A stretch of 34,498 bases of DNA from NCBI GenBank assembly GCA_905216025.1, contig CAJMSE010000026.1, forward strand, positions 1 through 34,498. Reading direction: 5' to 3'. Below the pieces are notes generated by a model that did no database searches, had not been told where the DNA came from, and saw nothing but the letters and a program-made list of their open reading frames with translations. The translations under genes were made by a program, and so were the position numbers. How positions within the stretch are numbered: position 1 is the stretch's first letter; the number at the start of each line of letters is the position of its first letter. The DNA comes from an uncultured bacterium (GTDB lineage: Bacteria; Bacteroidota; Bacteroidia; Bacteroidales; Bacteroidaceae). This document shows, piece after piece, positions 7,308 through 14,894 of the stretch.

Positions 7308-7315
7308 TAATTTTG
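7308..7315 (+). promoter_or_regulatory. -7 box overlapping the symporter start
   Basis: TAATTTTG ends 4 nt before the ATG at 7320. Transcription from it would begin at or just after that ATG, pointing to a leaderless message, possibly with the ATG at 7326 as the true start. Confidence 0.6.
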
Positions 7316-7319
7316 CACC

Positions 7320-8750
7320 ATGATAATGATTATTACCGTACTTATTTACTTCGCGGTTCTCTTCGTTCTGAGCAGGGTCACAGGCCGCGGAGCCACCAAC
7401 GAGTCTTTCTACCGCGGCGGACGGCGCTCTCCGTGGTACATGGTGGCCTTCGGGATGGTGGGCGCCTCGGTCAGCGGGGTGTCCTTCGTGTCGGTGCCGG
7501 GCATGGTTACGGCCACGGACATGACCTACCTCCAGACCTGCCTCGGCTTCATTCCCGGCTACTTTGCCGTGGCCTTCATACTGCTCCCGCTCTACTACAG
7601 CCGCAACCTCACGTCGATATACACCTATCTGGGCGACCGCATCGGCGACCGCGCCTACCGCACGGGGGCGTGGTTCTTCCTGCTGACGAAGATGGCCATG
7701 GCCGCCGTGCGCTTCGGCGTGGTGTGCATGATTCTGCAGCGCTTCGTCCTTGCCGGCACGGGAGTGCCCTTCGGCCTCACAGTGACGGTCATGGTGGCCC
7801 TGATATGGCTGTACACCCACCGCGGCGGGATAAGGACGCTCGTATGGACGGACACCTTCCAGACGGCTTGCCTGCTGACGGCCGTCGTACTGATAACCGC
7901 CAATGCCGCGGACGCTCTCGGATTAGATGCGGCCGAAGCGGTGCAGACGGTGGCGGAAAGTCCGATGAGCCGCATCTTCGTCTTCGACGACTGGATGTCG
8001 CGGCAGAACTTCTGGAAGCAGTTTCTGAGCGGCATCTTCATCGTGATAGTAATGACAGGACTCGACCAGGACATGATGCAGAAGAACCTTACATGCAATA
8101 CTCTGCGCGAGGCGCAGAAGGACATGTGCACTTACGGCTTCGCCTTCGTGCCGGTAAACCTGCTCTTCCTCTCGCTCGGCGTGCTGCTCGTGCTCCTTGC
8201 CGGACAGCAGGGTACGGCCCTGCCGGAGGCCGCCGACGACATCCTGCCGATGTTCGCGGCCACGGGACGCATGGGCACGGCGGTCGTGGTGCTCTTCACC
8301 GTGGGCATCGTGGCGGCATCGTTCAGCAGCGCCGACTCGGCCCTCACGTCGCTCACCACGAGCTACTGCGTCGACATACGCCGCCGCGAGGGAGACGAAG
8401 GCCTGCGCCGCAGGGTGCACCTGACGATGTGCGCTGTCTTCGCGGCGTTCATCCTGCTCTTCACCGCGGTGAACTCAACGAGCGTGATAGACGCCATCTA
8501 CATCATCTGCTCCTACAGCTACGGACCGCTGCTGGGCGTGTTCGCATTCGGACTGCTGACGCGACGCCGCGCCTGCGACGCATGGGTGCCCTATGTGGCG
8601 GTGGCCTCGCCGGTGGCATGCTTCATCATCGACAGGGCGGTGGGCTCACTGACGGGCTACACCTTCGGCTACGAACTGCTGATGCTGAACGGACTCATCA
8701 CCTTCGCGGGCCTGTACCTGTCGGGTATTTACAATAAGGAAAAGGGGTAA
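7320..8750 (+). CDS. sodium:solute symporter family (SSS) transporter
   Basis: This 476-residue inner-membrane protein should couple sodium entry to uptake of an organic solute. Hydrophobic segments alternate with short loops over the whole length, about 12-13 helices beginning with MIITVLIYFAVLFVL. SSS landmarks are RGATNESFYRGGR before the second helix, the loop GMVGASVSGVSFVSVPGM, the TGLDQDMMQKNLTC segment and SSADSALTSLTTSYCVD, where SSS proteins place sodium-coordinating Ser/Thr residues. The substrate cannot be read from the sequence. The promoter box lies only 4 nt before the ATG, so the start is 7320 or 7326. A HAD phosphatase follows after 40 nt and may share the transcript. Confidence 0.9.
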   Translation: MIMIITVLIYFAVLFVLSRVTGRGATNESFYRGGRRSPWYMVAFGMVGASVSGVSFVSVPGMVTATDMTYLQTCLGFIPGYFAVAFILLPLYYSRNLTSIYTYLGDRIGDRAYRTGAWFFLLTKMAMAAVRFGVVCMILQRFVLAGTGVPFGLTVTVMVALIWLYTHRGGIRTLVWTDTFQTACLLTAVVLITANAADALGLDAAEAVQTVAESPMSRIFVFDDWMSRQNFWKQFLSGIFIVIVMTGLDQDMMQKNLTCNTLREAQKDMCTYGFAFVPVNLLFLSLGVLLVLLAGQQGTALPEAADDILPMFAATGRMGTAVVVLFTVGIVAASFSSADSALTSLTTSYCVDIRRREGDEGLRRRVHLTMCAVFAAFILLFTAVNSTSVIDAIYIICSYSYGPLLGVFAFGLLTRRRACDAWVPYVAVASPVACFIIDRAVGSLTGYTFGYELLMLNGLITFAGLYLSGIYNKEKG

Positions 8751-8790
8751 AGACCTCGGTATTGGAAGATAAAGACCAAAATACTTAAAT

Positions 8791-9432
8791 ATGAAGACCA
8801 TAATATTGGATTTCGACGGGACGATGGGCGACACCAACAGCCTCATCGTCAAGACCATGCAGCAGACGATAGAACGCCTCGGACTGCCGCCGCGCACCGA
8901 CGGTGAGTGTGCCGCCATGATAGGACTGCCGCTGAAGCGCACGTTCACGGAACTCATACCTATGGACGACGCCATGGGACGGAGCTGCGAGGAGACGTAC
9001 ACGGAGCTGTTCAACGAGAACAACATCCCCGGAGCCGTGCCCCTCTTTCCGCACGTGAAGGAGACGCTGCATGAGCTGCACGCACGCGGACTGACCCTCA
9101 CCATAGCGAGCAGCCGCGGCCGCGACTCGCTCACGGACTTCGTGACGACAATGGGACTAAGCCCCTACATATCTTATATAGTGTCTGCCTGGGACGTCAC
9201 CGAGGCCAAACCGGCACCCGAGATGGTGGTCAAGACCCTCGGACACGTGGGGTGCAGCGCCGCGGAGGCACTCGTGGTGGGCGACACCGTGTTCGACATA
9301 GACATGGGAAGGAACGCCGGGACACGCACCTGCGCCGTCACCTACGGCAACGGCAAGCGCGAAGACTTCGGTCGGGCAGACTATATCATCGACGATTTTG
9401 CGAAACTTCTGGAGATTGTAAGCCCAGTTTGA
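8791..9432 (+). CDS. HAD hydrolase, phosphoglycolate phosphatase-like
   Basis: This 213-residue cytoplasmic phosphatase has all four HAD motifs: DFDGT with nucleophile D7 and acid/base D9, ASSRGRDSL as motif II, the lysine in AKPAPEMV, and VGDTVFDIDMG as the metal-binding acidic motif. The helical cap between motifs I and II is of the beta-phosphoglucomutase/Gph type. The substrate is unknown; small phosphosugars or phosphoglycolate are family options. It lies 40 nt after the symporter in the same direction. Its last codons (AGC CCA GTT TGA) are part of a 22-nt repeat pair running into the intergenic region, so the C-terminus has probably been shaped by that repeat. Confidence 0.88.
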   Translation: MKTIILDFDGTMGDTNSLIVKTMQQTIERLGLPPRTDGECAAMIGLPLKRTFTELIPMDDAMGRSCEETYTELFNENNIPGAVPLFPHVKETLHELHARGLTLTIASSRGRDSLTDFVTTMGLSPYISYIVSAWDVTEAKPAPEMVVKTLGHVGCSAAEALVVGDTVFDIDMGRNAGTRTCAVTYGNGKREDFGRADYIIDDFAKLLEIVSPV

Positions 9433-9464
9433 ACTCAAAAAAAGCCCAGCCTGAACTCATCTAA
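9421..9464. repeat. two 22-nt units overlapping the HAD stop codon
   Basis: AGCCCAGTTTGAACTCA starts at 9421 and recurs as AGCCCAGCCTGAACTCA at 9443. The stop codon of the HAD gene lies inside the first unit. Confidence 0.85.
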
Positions 9465-9474
9465 GTGGAGGCGC

Positions 9475-9565
9475 CAGTAGGGACATAGCTTGCCTATGTC
9501 CTTATCCTGCAAAGGCATTCCCCTACCCCTTGCCATGAGGACATAGACAAGCTATGTCCCTACTG
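9475..9565. repeat. 28-bp inverted repeat with self-palindromic arms
   Basis: The arms at 9475-9502 and 9538-9565 are complementary at 27 of 28 positions around a 35-nt loop. Each arm also contains its own palindrome, GGACATAG/CTATGTCC, so either single-arm hairpins or one long hairpin can form. Confidence 0.9.
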
Positions 9566-9596
9566 GTGCAGGACCAGTCCATATCTGGCACTTATT

Positions 9597-9816
9597 AATG
9601 CTTGCCCAGCCCTCAAAAACACTTAGCCCAGCTATCAAAGACACTTTTGACAGCTCTCAAAAACACATTTGAAAGCTGTCAGAATACAACAACGGGTTGC
9701 CCGACGCATCGTCGCGGACAACCCGTTACACCTTCAAAACGGCCTCGCCGCACCTTCATAGCGGCTCCATCATATCTTCGGGTCATAACCGCTCCACAGT
9801 CGGGAGCGTCCCCATT
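9597..9816. repeat. 22-nt phased array, locus B (about ten degenerate units)
   Basis: Units step by 22 nt from 9597 to 9795. Landmarks are AGC at 9608, 9630, 9652 and 9674 (each followed by a variant of TCAAAAACAC in the first three), CATCGTC at 9707, CACCTTC at 9729 and 9751, and TATCTTC at 9773. Read on the minus strand, units resemble those of locus D: GGTG or GATG spacers, then GGAGCCG-like cores. AACGGGTTG (9691-9699) pairs with CAACCCGTT (9719-9727). Confidence 0.8.
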
Positions 9817-9823
9817 CATAGCA

Positions 9824-10987
9824 TTACTGCACCACCTTCTTCATGTTGAGGCTGCTGATCTTGCCCTCGGGCGACACCACGGCCTCGACCTTATAGGTGA
9901 TAAACTTGTCCTTGGACTCGTCGGTGCGGTCTATCCGGTTGTCGACGGAGAAGGATACGGCATACTCGAAGTCGCCGCTCTCGGTCTTGTTCTTCACTAT
10001 CTTCCAGTCGTTGTTGAGACGGAAAGTCATGCCCGCGATGTCCTCGTCGGCGTGCAGCTTGTGCATGTAGGCGATGACGTCGCTCTTGGTGGCGTTCGCC
10101 CGGTGCAGGAAACTCGTCATCACGGCATCCACTCCGGCCGTGAGTCCGTTCTCGTCGGCCTCTGCCAGCGCATTGAAATATGTGGTGAAGAGTGCGCTGA
10201 TGCGCTGCCTGTCGGCATCGCCGACCTTCATTGCCTCCAGCTTCTCCGACTTGTCGCGGGCCTCGTCGACATACATTCCGTCGGCATGGGCATCCACGTA
10301 TGCCTGATAGGCTTCGGGCGTGTCGGCCGTCGAGGCGGCAATCCAGTCGAGGGAGTCTATCTTTATCTTTGCCTCTTGTATGTGCATACTGCCGGGATGT
10401 AGCCTTACGTAACGCTCGAGAGCCGTCTTCGACCCGCTCACCACGGCGTCGTTCCACTCGAGGTCGGTCTGCTTGAGGCGTTCAAGATGAGCCGCAATGG
10501 AGTCGCGGTGCTCCGCGGGGGCGTCTGCATACATGTCGAGATAGTTCTGAAGCACGGCCGGCTCCTCGCTGAGCATGGCGTTGTCATAGGCATCCTGCTC
10601 GTTGCGCTGCTGCACATTCATGTAGAAATACAGTCCCACAAACACGGCGATGAGCACCAGCACGAAAGACACCGCCACCACGGTATAGGTCTTCTTGCCC
10701 GACGGCGCCTTGCCACCGCCGCCGGTTCCGCCGGCAGAAGGATTTTCTTCCGGCTGCGGCGCATGCGCCTGCACGATGCGCGGTGCACTGCCTTCGGCTG
10801 CCGCTCCGGGTGCTGTCACATGCAGCGGATGGTGGCATCCGGGACATACATCAAGATTGTTGAACACTATTTCGCCGCACTCGGGACACCGGACCACCTT
10901 TCCGGCTATCTCTATGCCGCAACTGGGGCACGTCTTGGCCTGGTCACTGACCTGATGGCCGCACTCCGGACATTTTATTATTGCCAT
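9824..10987 (-). CDS. zinc-ribbon, single-membrane-helix protein of unknown function
   Basis: This 387-residue protein begins with two zinc ribbons in tandem (CPECGHQVSDQAKTCPSCG, then CPECGEIVFNNLDVCPGC). A Gly/Ala/Pro-rich linker follows, then a membrane helix at about 120-140 (TVVAVSFVLVLIAVFVGLYF) and a large outward domain. The first part of that domain is helical and resembles degenerate TPR-like repeats (YLDMYADAPAEHRDSI, YVRLHPGSMHIQEA, YVDAHADGMYVDEA). The end (residues ~270-387) resembles an NTF2/DUF4878-like fold, a guess from pattern only. The start MAIIKCPECG is chosen because the first ribbon begins there; the upstream extension has no family features. It begins 4 nt after the lysozyme gene, so the two are co-transcribed. 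The ribbons should face the cytoplasm. Confidence 0.75.
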   Translation of the reverse strand: MAIIKCPECGHQVSDQAKTCPSCGIEIAGKVVRCPECGEIVFNNLDVCPGCHHPLHVTAPGAAAEGSAPRIVQAHAPQPEENPSAGGTGGGGKAPSGKKTYTVVAVSFVLVLIAVFVGLYFYMNVQQRNEQDAYDNAMLSEEPAVLQNYLDMYADAPAEHRDSIAAHLERLKQTDLEWNDAVVSGSKTALERYVRLHPGSMHIQEAKIKIDSLDWIAASTADTPEAYQAYVDAHADGMYVDEARDKSEKLEAMKVGDADRQRISALFTTYFNALAEADENGLTAGVDAVMTSFLHRANATKSDVIAYMHKLHADEDIAGMTFRLNNDWKIVKNKTESGDFEYAVSFSVDNRIDRTDESKDKFITYKVEAVVSPEGKISSLNMKKVVQ

Positions 10988-10991
10988 ATCG

Positions 10992-11714
10992 TTATTGATT
11001 TTGTTTTTCCGTATCCTTGGTATTCTTGTGTATGAACCGTATCTCGCGCAGGCCGTGGCGGCCCATGAAGCGGCTCTTGTCCACATATCCGTTCACACCG
11101 TTGATGCGCCCCTTGCCCGTATACTGCCACATGGCGAAGTCGCGCCCGTCGGCCAGTTCAGGCTCACGGTCGGTATACTGGGCCACCATGAGCTGGTAGT
11201 CGTCGACCTTTCCGAGGAGGTGCTTGTTGTAAAAGTTGGTATACGTGTAGAGCAGGGGCTTCTGATGGTAAGCCTCCTCCACGAGGGTGAGGAACTTGAA
11301 GAGCGAGTCGCAGAACTCTTCGGTGCTGTATCCGCCCGCCGACTCGATGTCTATCATCGGTATGAGGTCCTGCTCTCCGGGCCTGCACTGAGTCTTGAAG
11401 TTCTCCAGCTGCCTGGCCTGCTCGGTCTTGGGGCGGTAGAAATGGTAGCTGCCGACCTTGAGGCCGTATCTGTGAGCGAGCTCTATGTTGCGCTCATACC
11501 TGTCGTCAATCCTATCGCCGCCTTCGGTAGCCTTCAGGTATACGTAGGCCATCTTGGTGTTCTCGCCCACCGTCTCCCAGAACACCTCCCCCTGATAGTG
11601 GCTCAGGTCTATACCGTGAACATGCGTGCAAGTATCTTCACACTGCTCATAAAAGTCTTGGCTCCGGGCGCATAAGGATATTAAGAGCAGCGATATTATC
11701 GTCAAATATTTCAT
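10992..11714 (-). CDS. secreted GH25 lysozyme (N-acetylmuramidase)
   Basis: GH25 enzymes cut the beta-1,4 bond between N-acetylmuramic acid and N-acetylglucosamine in peptidoglycan. The 240-residue protein has a signal peptide (MKYLTIISLLLISLCARSQ) and a full GH25 barrel: HGIDLSHYQGEV at strand 1 with the conserved Asp, YLKATEG, GSYHFYRP, the catalytic Asp-x-Glu in MIDIES, and WQYTGKGRINGVNGYVD near the end. The length is normal and no wall-binding domain is present. It is the first gene of a two-gene unit with the zinc-ribbon membrane protein, which suggests a shared envelope role. A TATCTTTG box lies 23 nt before the start. Confidence 0.93.
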   Translation of the reverse strand: MKYLTIISLLLISLCARSQDFYEQCEDTCTHVHGIDLSHYQGEVFWETVGENTKMAYVYLKATEGGDRIDDRYERNIELAHRYGLKVGSYHFYRPKTEQARQLENFKTQCRPGEQDLIPMIDIESAGGYSTEEFCDSLFKFLTLVEEAYHQKPLLYTYTNFYNKHLLGKVDDYQLMVAQYTDREPELADGRDFAMWQYTGKGRINGVNGYVDKSRFMGRHGLREIRFIHKNTKDTEKQNQ

Positions 11715-11737
11715 TGTATGAAAGCAAAATTAGAATG

Positions 11738-11745
11738 CAAAGATA
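11738..11745 (-). promoter_or_regulatory. -7 box of the lysozyme operon
   Basis: The minus strand reads TATCTTTG. It is back to back with the plus-strand box at 11768, giving a compact divergent promoter. Confidence 0.78.
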
Positions 11746-11767
11746 CTAACTATTGATAAAATAAATG

Positions 11768-11775
11768 TAACTTTG
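11768..11775 (+). promoter_or_regulatory. -7 box of the clostripain-like gene
   Basis: TAACTTTG ends 17 nt before the ATG at 11793. Confidence 0.78.
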
Positions 11776-11792
11776 CCGGAAAATATTGAGAT

Positions 11793-13073
11793 ATGAGGCA
11801 TTTATTGACCATGATTTGCGCCGCCGTGATGCTCGCGGCATGCAGCAGCGACGATGGCGGCGACGGCGGCGGCACGGCTCCGGAGAAGGCCAGACGCACC
11901 GTGATGGTATACATGGCGGCGGAGAACAACCTGACCGGATTCACGGATTCAGACATAAACGAGATGATACGCGGCTCGCAGAGCCTGCCAGCCGACGTGA
12001 ACCTGATAGTGTTCACTGACGCGACGGGACGCGACGGCCACCCGCAGATAAGGAAGATTGCCGGAGGCAAGGCTACGCCCGACACGGGATACAACACCGG
12101 TAAGGACGACTTCTACTCCTCTGACCCGCAACGGATGCAGGAGGCGCTCAGCTACATGATGGCCAGATATCCGGCCGGCGACTACGGTCTCGTGCTGTGG
12201 GGACATGCCGGCGGATGGCTCATAGAGCGCGACTCCATCAGCGGCAGCAAGCCTCACAGGGCATACGGATATGACGACGGCACGGACACGCCGGGCTGCA
12301 GCGGACGCAAATGGATGAACATACCGACGCTGGCAAAGGTTCTTGAGGGACTGCCGGAACGGCTGAGCTTCATCTTTGCCGACTGCTGCAACTTCCAGTG
12401 CGCCGAGGTGGCATACGAACTGCGCGGCGCGGCAGACTACATAATAGGCTCGCCGGCAGAGATTCCAGGTATCGGAGCTCCGTACGACAAAATCGTTCCT
12501 CTGCTGGCAGACACGTCGGAAGAGTTCTACAAACCGGTCGTCGACGCATATTTCAGCCAGATATGGTACGGATACAGCGTGCCGCTGTCTGTCATCAAGA
12601 CGGCCGAGATGGAGAACCTGGCCGCAGCCACACGCGCCATAATGCCAGCACTGGCTGATGCCGGTCCCGTCTGCATGGAAGACAGTACGTACTACTATCT
12701 CGGGCTGAGGGTGCCGCCGGGATGGCTCAGGGTGATGCCGGACATCAACGACGTGATGCGCCAGAACCTGAAAGACAGCAGGGCATACGCAGAGTGGAAA
12801 GCCCAGCTGGACAGGACCGTTGTATACGGCAGGTGGACGGGACAGTGGATAACGAGCAACCTGCTCGAATGCGAATATGGAGCAGGAGCATACCATACTG
12901 TATTCGGCGATGATGCGGCACGGTACGGCGGCATGAGCATGTTTTTCCCGCAAAGGGAATTTGACTATTTCAACACGGCATACGACTACAACAGAACGAT
13001 AAGCAGGATGCAATGGTACTACGCCGCCGGTGTAGACTATTATTATAATAATGTGATAAAAGAAGTGCAGTGA
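11793..13073 (+). CDS. clostripain-like (C11) cysteine peptidase lipoprotein
   Basis: The 426-residue protein has a lipoprotein signal with the lipobox LAAC at C17, so it should be anchored in the envelope; the SSDDGGDGGG that follows is typical of surface-exported Bacteroidetes lipoproteins. The C11 core starts at RTVMVYMAAENNL. The catalytic histidine is H138 in LVLWGHAGGW, and the catalytic cysteine lies in FADCCNFQC, probably C199. The family usually cuts after basic residues and is often self-activated; neither can be shown here. It is the only gene on its transcript, bounded by a divergent promoter and the glnS promoters. Confidence 0.9.
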   Translation: MRHLLTMICAAVMLAACSSDDGGDGGGTAPEKARRTVMVYMAAENNLTGFTDSDINEMIRGSQSLPADVNLIVFTDATGRDGHPQIRKIAGGKATPDTGYNTGKDDFYSSDPQRMQEALSYMMARYPAGDYGLVLWGHAGGWLIERDSISGSKPHRAYGYDDGTDTPGCSGRKWMNIPTLAKVLEGLPERLSFIFADCCNFQCAEVAYELRGAADYIIGSPAEIPGIGAPYDKIVPLLADTSEEFYKPVVDAYFSQIWYGYSVPLSVIKTAEMENLAAATRAIMPALADAGPVCMEDSTYYYLGLRVPPGWLRVMPDINDVMRQNLKDSRAYAEWKAQLDRTVVYGRWTGQWITSNLLECEYGAGAYHTVFGDDAARYGGMSMFFPQREFDYFNTAYDYNRTISRMQWYYAAGVDYYYNNVIKEVQ

Positions 13074-13096
13074 ATCCGGTTTGCAGATTTATTTAG

Positions 13097-13140
13097 TACC
13101 TTTGCATGGCAGTTATTATGAATAATATTTGCTATCTTTG
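13097..13140 (+). promoter_or_regulatory. two tandem -7 boxes before glnS
   Basis: TACCTTTG (13097-13104) and TATCTTTG (13133-13140) both match the consensus. They probably give two starts for the glnS operon. Confidence 0.75.
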
Positions 13141-13176
13141 CATCCATAAATACAAAATACATACATAGGAATCATT

Positions 13177-14892
13177 ATGGTAGAGAAGAATTGCAGCGAG
13201 AACGAAGAGAAAAAGAGTCTCAGCTTCGTTGAACAGATGGTAGAAAGCGACCTTGCCGAAGGAAAGAACGGAGGCAGGATACAGACCCGCTTCCCGCCTG
13301 AGCCGAACGGATATATCCACATCGGGCACGCCAAGGCCATCTGCATGGACTTCGGCGTGGCAGAGAACTACGGCGGAATATGCAATCTCCGCTTTGACGA
13401 CACCAACCCATCGAAAGAAGACACCGAATATGTAGAGTCCATACTGAACGACATCAAGTGGCTCGGATTCAAGTGGGGCAACGTTTACTACGCATCCGAC
13501 TACTTCCAGCAGCTATGGGATTTCGCGGTGTGGATGATAAAGAACGGTCTCGCCTACGTCGACGAGCAGACCTCAGAGCAGATTGCCGAGCAGAAAGGCA
13601 CGCCGACAACGCCGGGCAAGGCCAGCCCGTTCCGCGACCGTCCGGTGGAGGAGAGCCTCGAGCTATTCCACAAGATGAACACCCCAGAAGCCGTTGAGGG
13701 CTCGATGGTGCTGAGGGCCAAGATGGACATGGCCAACCCGAACATGCACTTCCGCGACCCGGTGATCTACCGCATAATACACACGCCGCACCACCGCACC
13801 GGCACGGCATGGCACGCCTACCCGATGTATGACTTCGCACACGGACAGAGCGACTACTTCGAGGGCGTGACGCACTCCATCTGCACGCTCGAGTTCGTGC
13901 CCCACCGCCCGCTCTACGACAAGCTCGTGGACCTGCTGAAGGAATCAAAGGGCGAGACAGAGAACATCGCCGACAACAGGCCGAGGCAGATCGAGTTCAA
14001 CCGCCTGAACATCACATACACCGTGATGAGCAAGCGCAAGCTGCACACCCTCGTCGACGAGCACCTCGTGAACGGATGGGACGACCCGCGCATGCCCACT
14101 ATATGCGGCATGAGACGCAGGGGATACTCGGCCCAGAGCATCCGCAACTTCATACGCTCGATAGGCTACACCAAGTTCGACGCACTGAACGACTACGCCC
14201 TGCTCGAGGCCGCCGTACGCGACGACCTGAACAAGAGGGCATGCCGCGTATCTGCCGTGCTGAACCCCGTGAAGCTGATAATCACCAACTACCCCGAGGA
14301 CATGACCGAGGAGATGGAGGCGGTGAACAACCCGGAGAACGAAGCCGACGGCACGCACACCATAACATTCAGCCGCGAGCTGTGGATTGAGCGCGAAGAC
14401 TTCATGGAAGACGCTCCCAAAAAGTTCTTCAGAATGACCCCCGGCAAAGAGGTGCGCCTGAAGAACGCATATATAATAATGTGTACGGGATGCAAGAAGA
14501 ACGCCGACGGAGAAATCGAGGAGATATACGCAGAGTATGACCCGCAGAGCAAGAGCGGCATGGACGGAGCCAACCGTAAGGTGAAGGGCACGCTGCACTG
14601 GCTCAGCACGGCACACAGCCTGCCGGCAGAGGTGAGACTCTACGACCGGCTGTTCAGCGTGGAGAACCCCGGCGCAGACGAACGCGACTTCCGCGAGCTG
14701 CTCAACCCCGACTCGCTGAAGGTGCTGACAAACTGCTATGTAGAGAAGTATGTGCGCGAGAAGGCGGCCGGAGACTTCCTCCAGTTCCAACGCATCGGCT
14801 ATTTCACCATCGATCCGGACACGACCGCGGAGCGGCTGGTATTCAACCGCACCGTCGGCCTCAAGGACACGTGGGCTAAGATCAACAAGTAA
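13177..14892 (+). CDS. glnS: glutaminyl-tRNA synthetase
   Basis: This class I synthetase attaches glutamine to tRNA-Gln in the cytoplasm. Its 571 residues match the usual bacterial GlnRS length. The HIGH motif lies at 48-51 within PPEPNGYIHIGHAKAI and the KMSKS-like motif is VMSKRKL from residue 283. RFDDTNPSKEDTEYVESI and YPMYDFAHGQSDYFEGVTHS are signature GlnRS/GluRS segments, and the C-terminal anticodon-binding barrels contain TITFSRELWIERED. Its presence implies that Gln-tRNA is made directly. It has two upstream promoter boxes, and the TPR gene begins 2 nt after its stop, so it leads a long operon ending with the GDP-fucose genes. Confidence 0.97.
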   Translation: MVEKNCSENEEKKSLSFVEQMVESDLAEGKNGGRIQTRFPPEPNGYIHIGHAKAICMDFGVAENYGGICNLRFDDTNPSKEDTEYVESILNDIKWLGFKWGNVYYASDYFQQLWDFAVWMIKNGLAYVDEQTSEQIAEQKGTPTTPGKASPFRDRPVEESLELFHKMNTPEAVEGSMVLRAKMDMANPNMHFRDPVIYRIIHTPHHRTGTAWHAYPMYDFAHGQSDYFEGVTHSICTLEFVPHRPLYDKLVDLLKESKGETENIADNRPRQIEFNRLNITYTVMSKRKLHTLVDEHLVNGWDDPRMPTICGMRRRGYSAQSIRNFIRSIGYTKFDALNDYALLEAAVRDDLNKRACRVSAVLNPVKLIITNYPEDMTEEMEAVNNPENEADGTHTITFSRELWIEREDFMEDAPKKFFRMTPGKEVRLKNAYIIMCTGCKKNADGEIEEIYAEYDPQSKSGMDGANRKVKGTLHWLSTAHSLPAEVRLYDRLFSVENPGADERDFRELLNPDSLKVLTNCYVEKYVREKAAGDFLQFQRIGYFTIDPDTTAERLVFNRTVGLKDTWAKINK

Positions 14893-14894
14893 GC

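Larger units (their letters stand above)
9433..9823. other. convergent intergenic region made almost wholly of repeats
   Basis: These 391 nt between the 3' ends of the HAD and zinc-ribbon genes contain, in order, the 22-nt pair, a long inverted repeat (9475-9565), about 30 nt of unassigned sequence and the ten-unit 22-nt array. I see no gene. Confidence 0.75.

Noticed and set aside
10988..11086. 33-residue N-terminal extension of the zinc-ribbon protein
   Set aside because: It overlaps the end of the lysozyme gene and has no family features; the zinc ribbon starts at MAIIKCPEC.
12398..12658. Plus-strand frame of 86 residues inside the clostripain-like gene
   Set aside because: It is an Arg-rich shadow frame with no promoter or family features.
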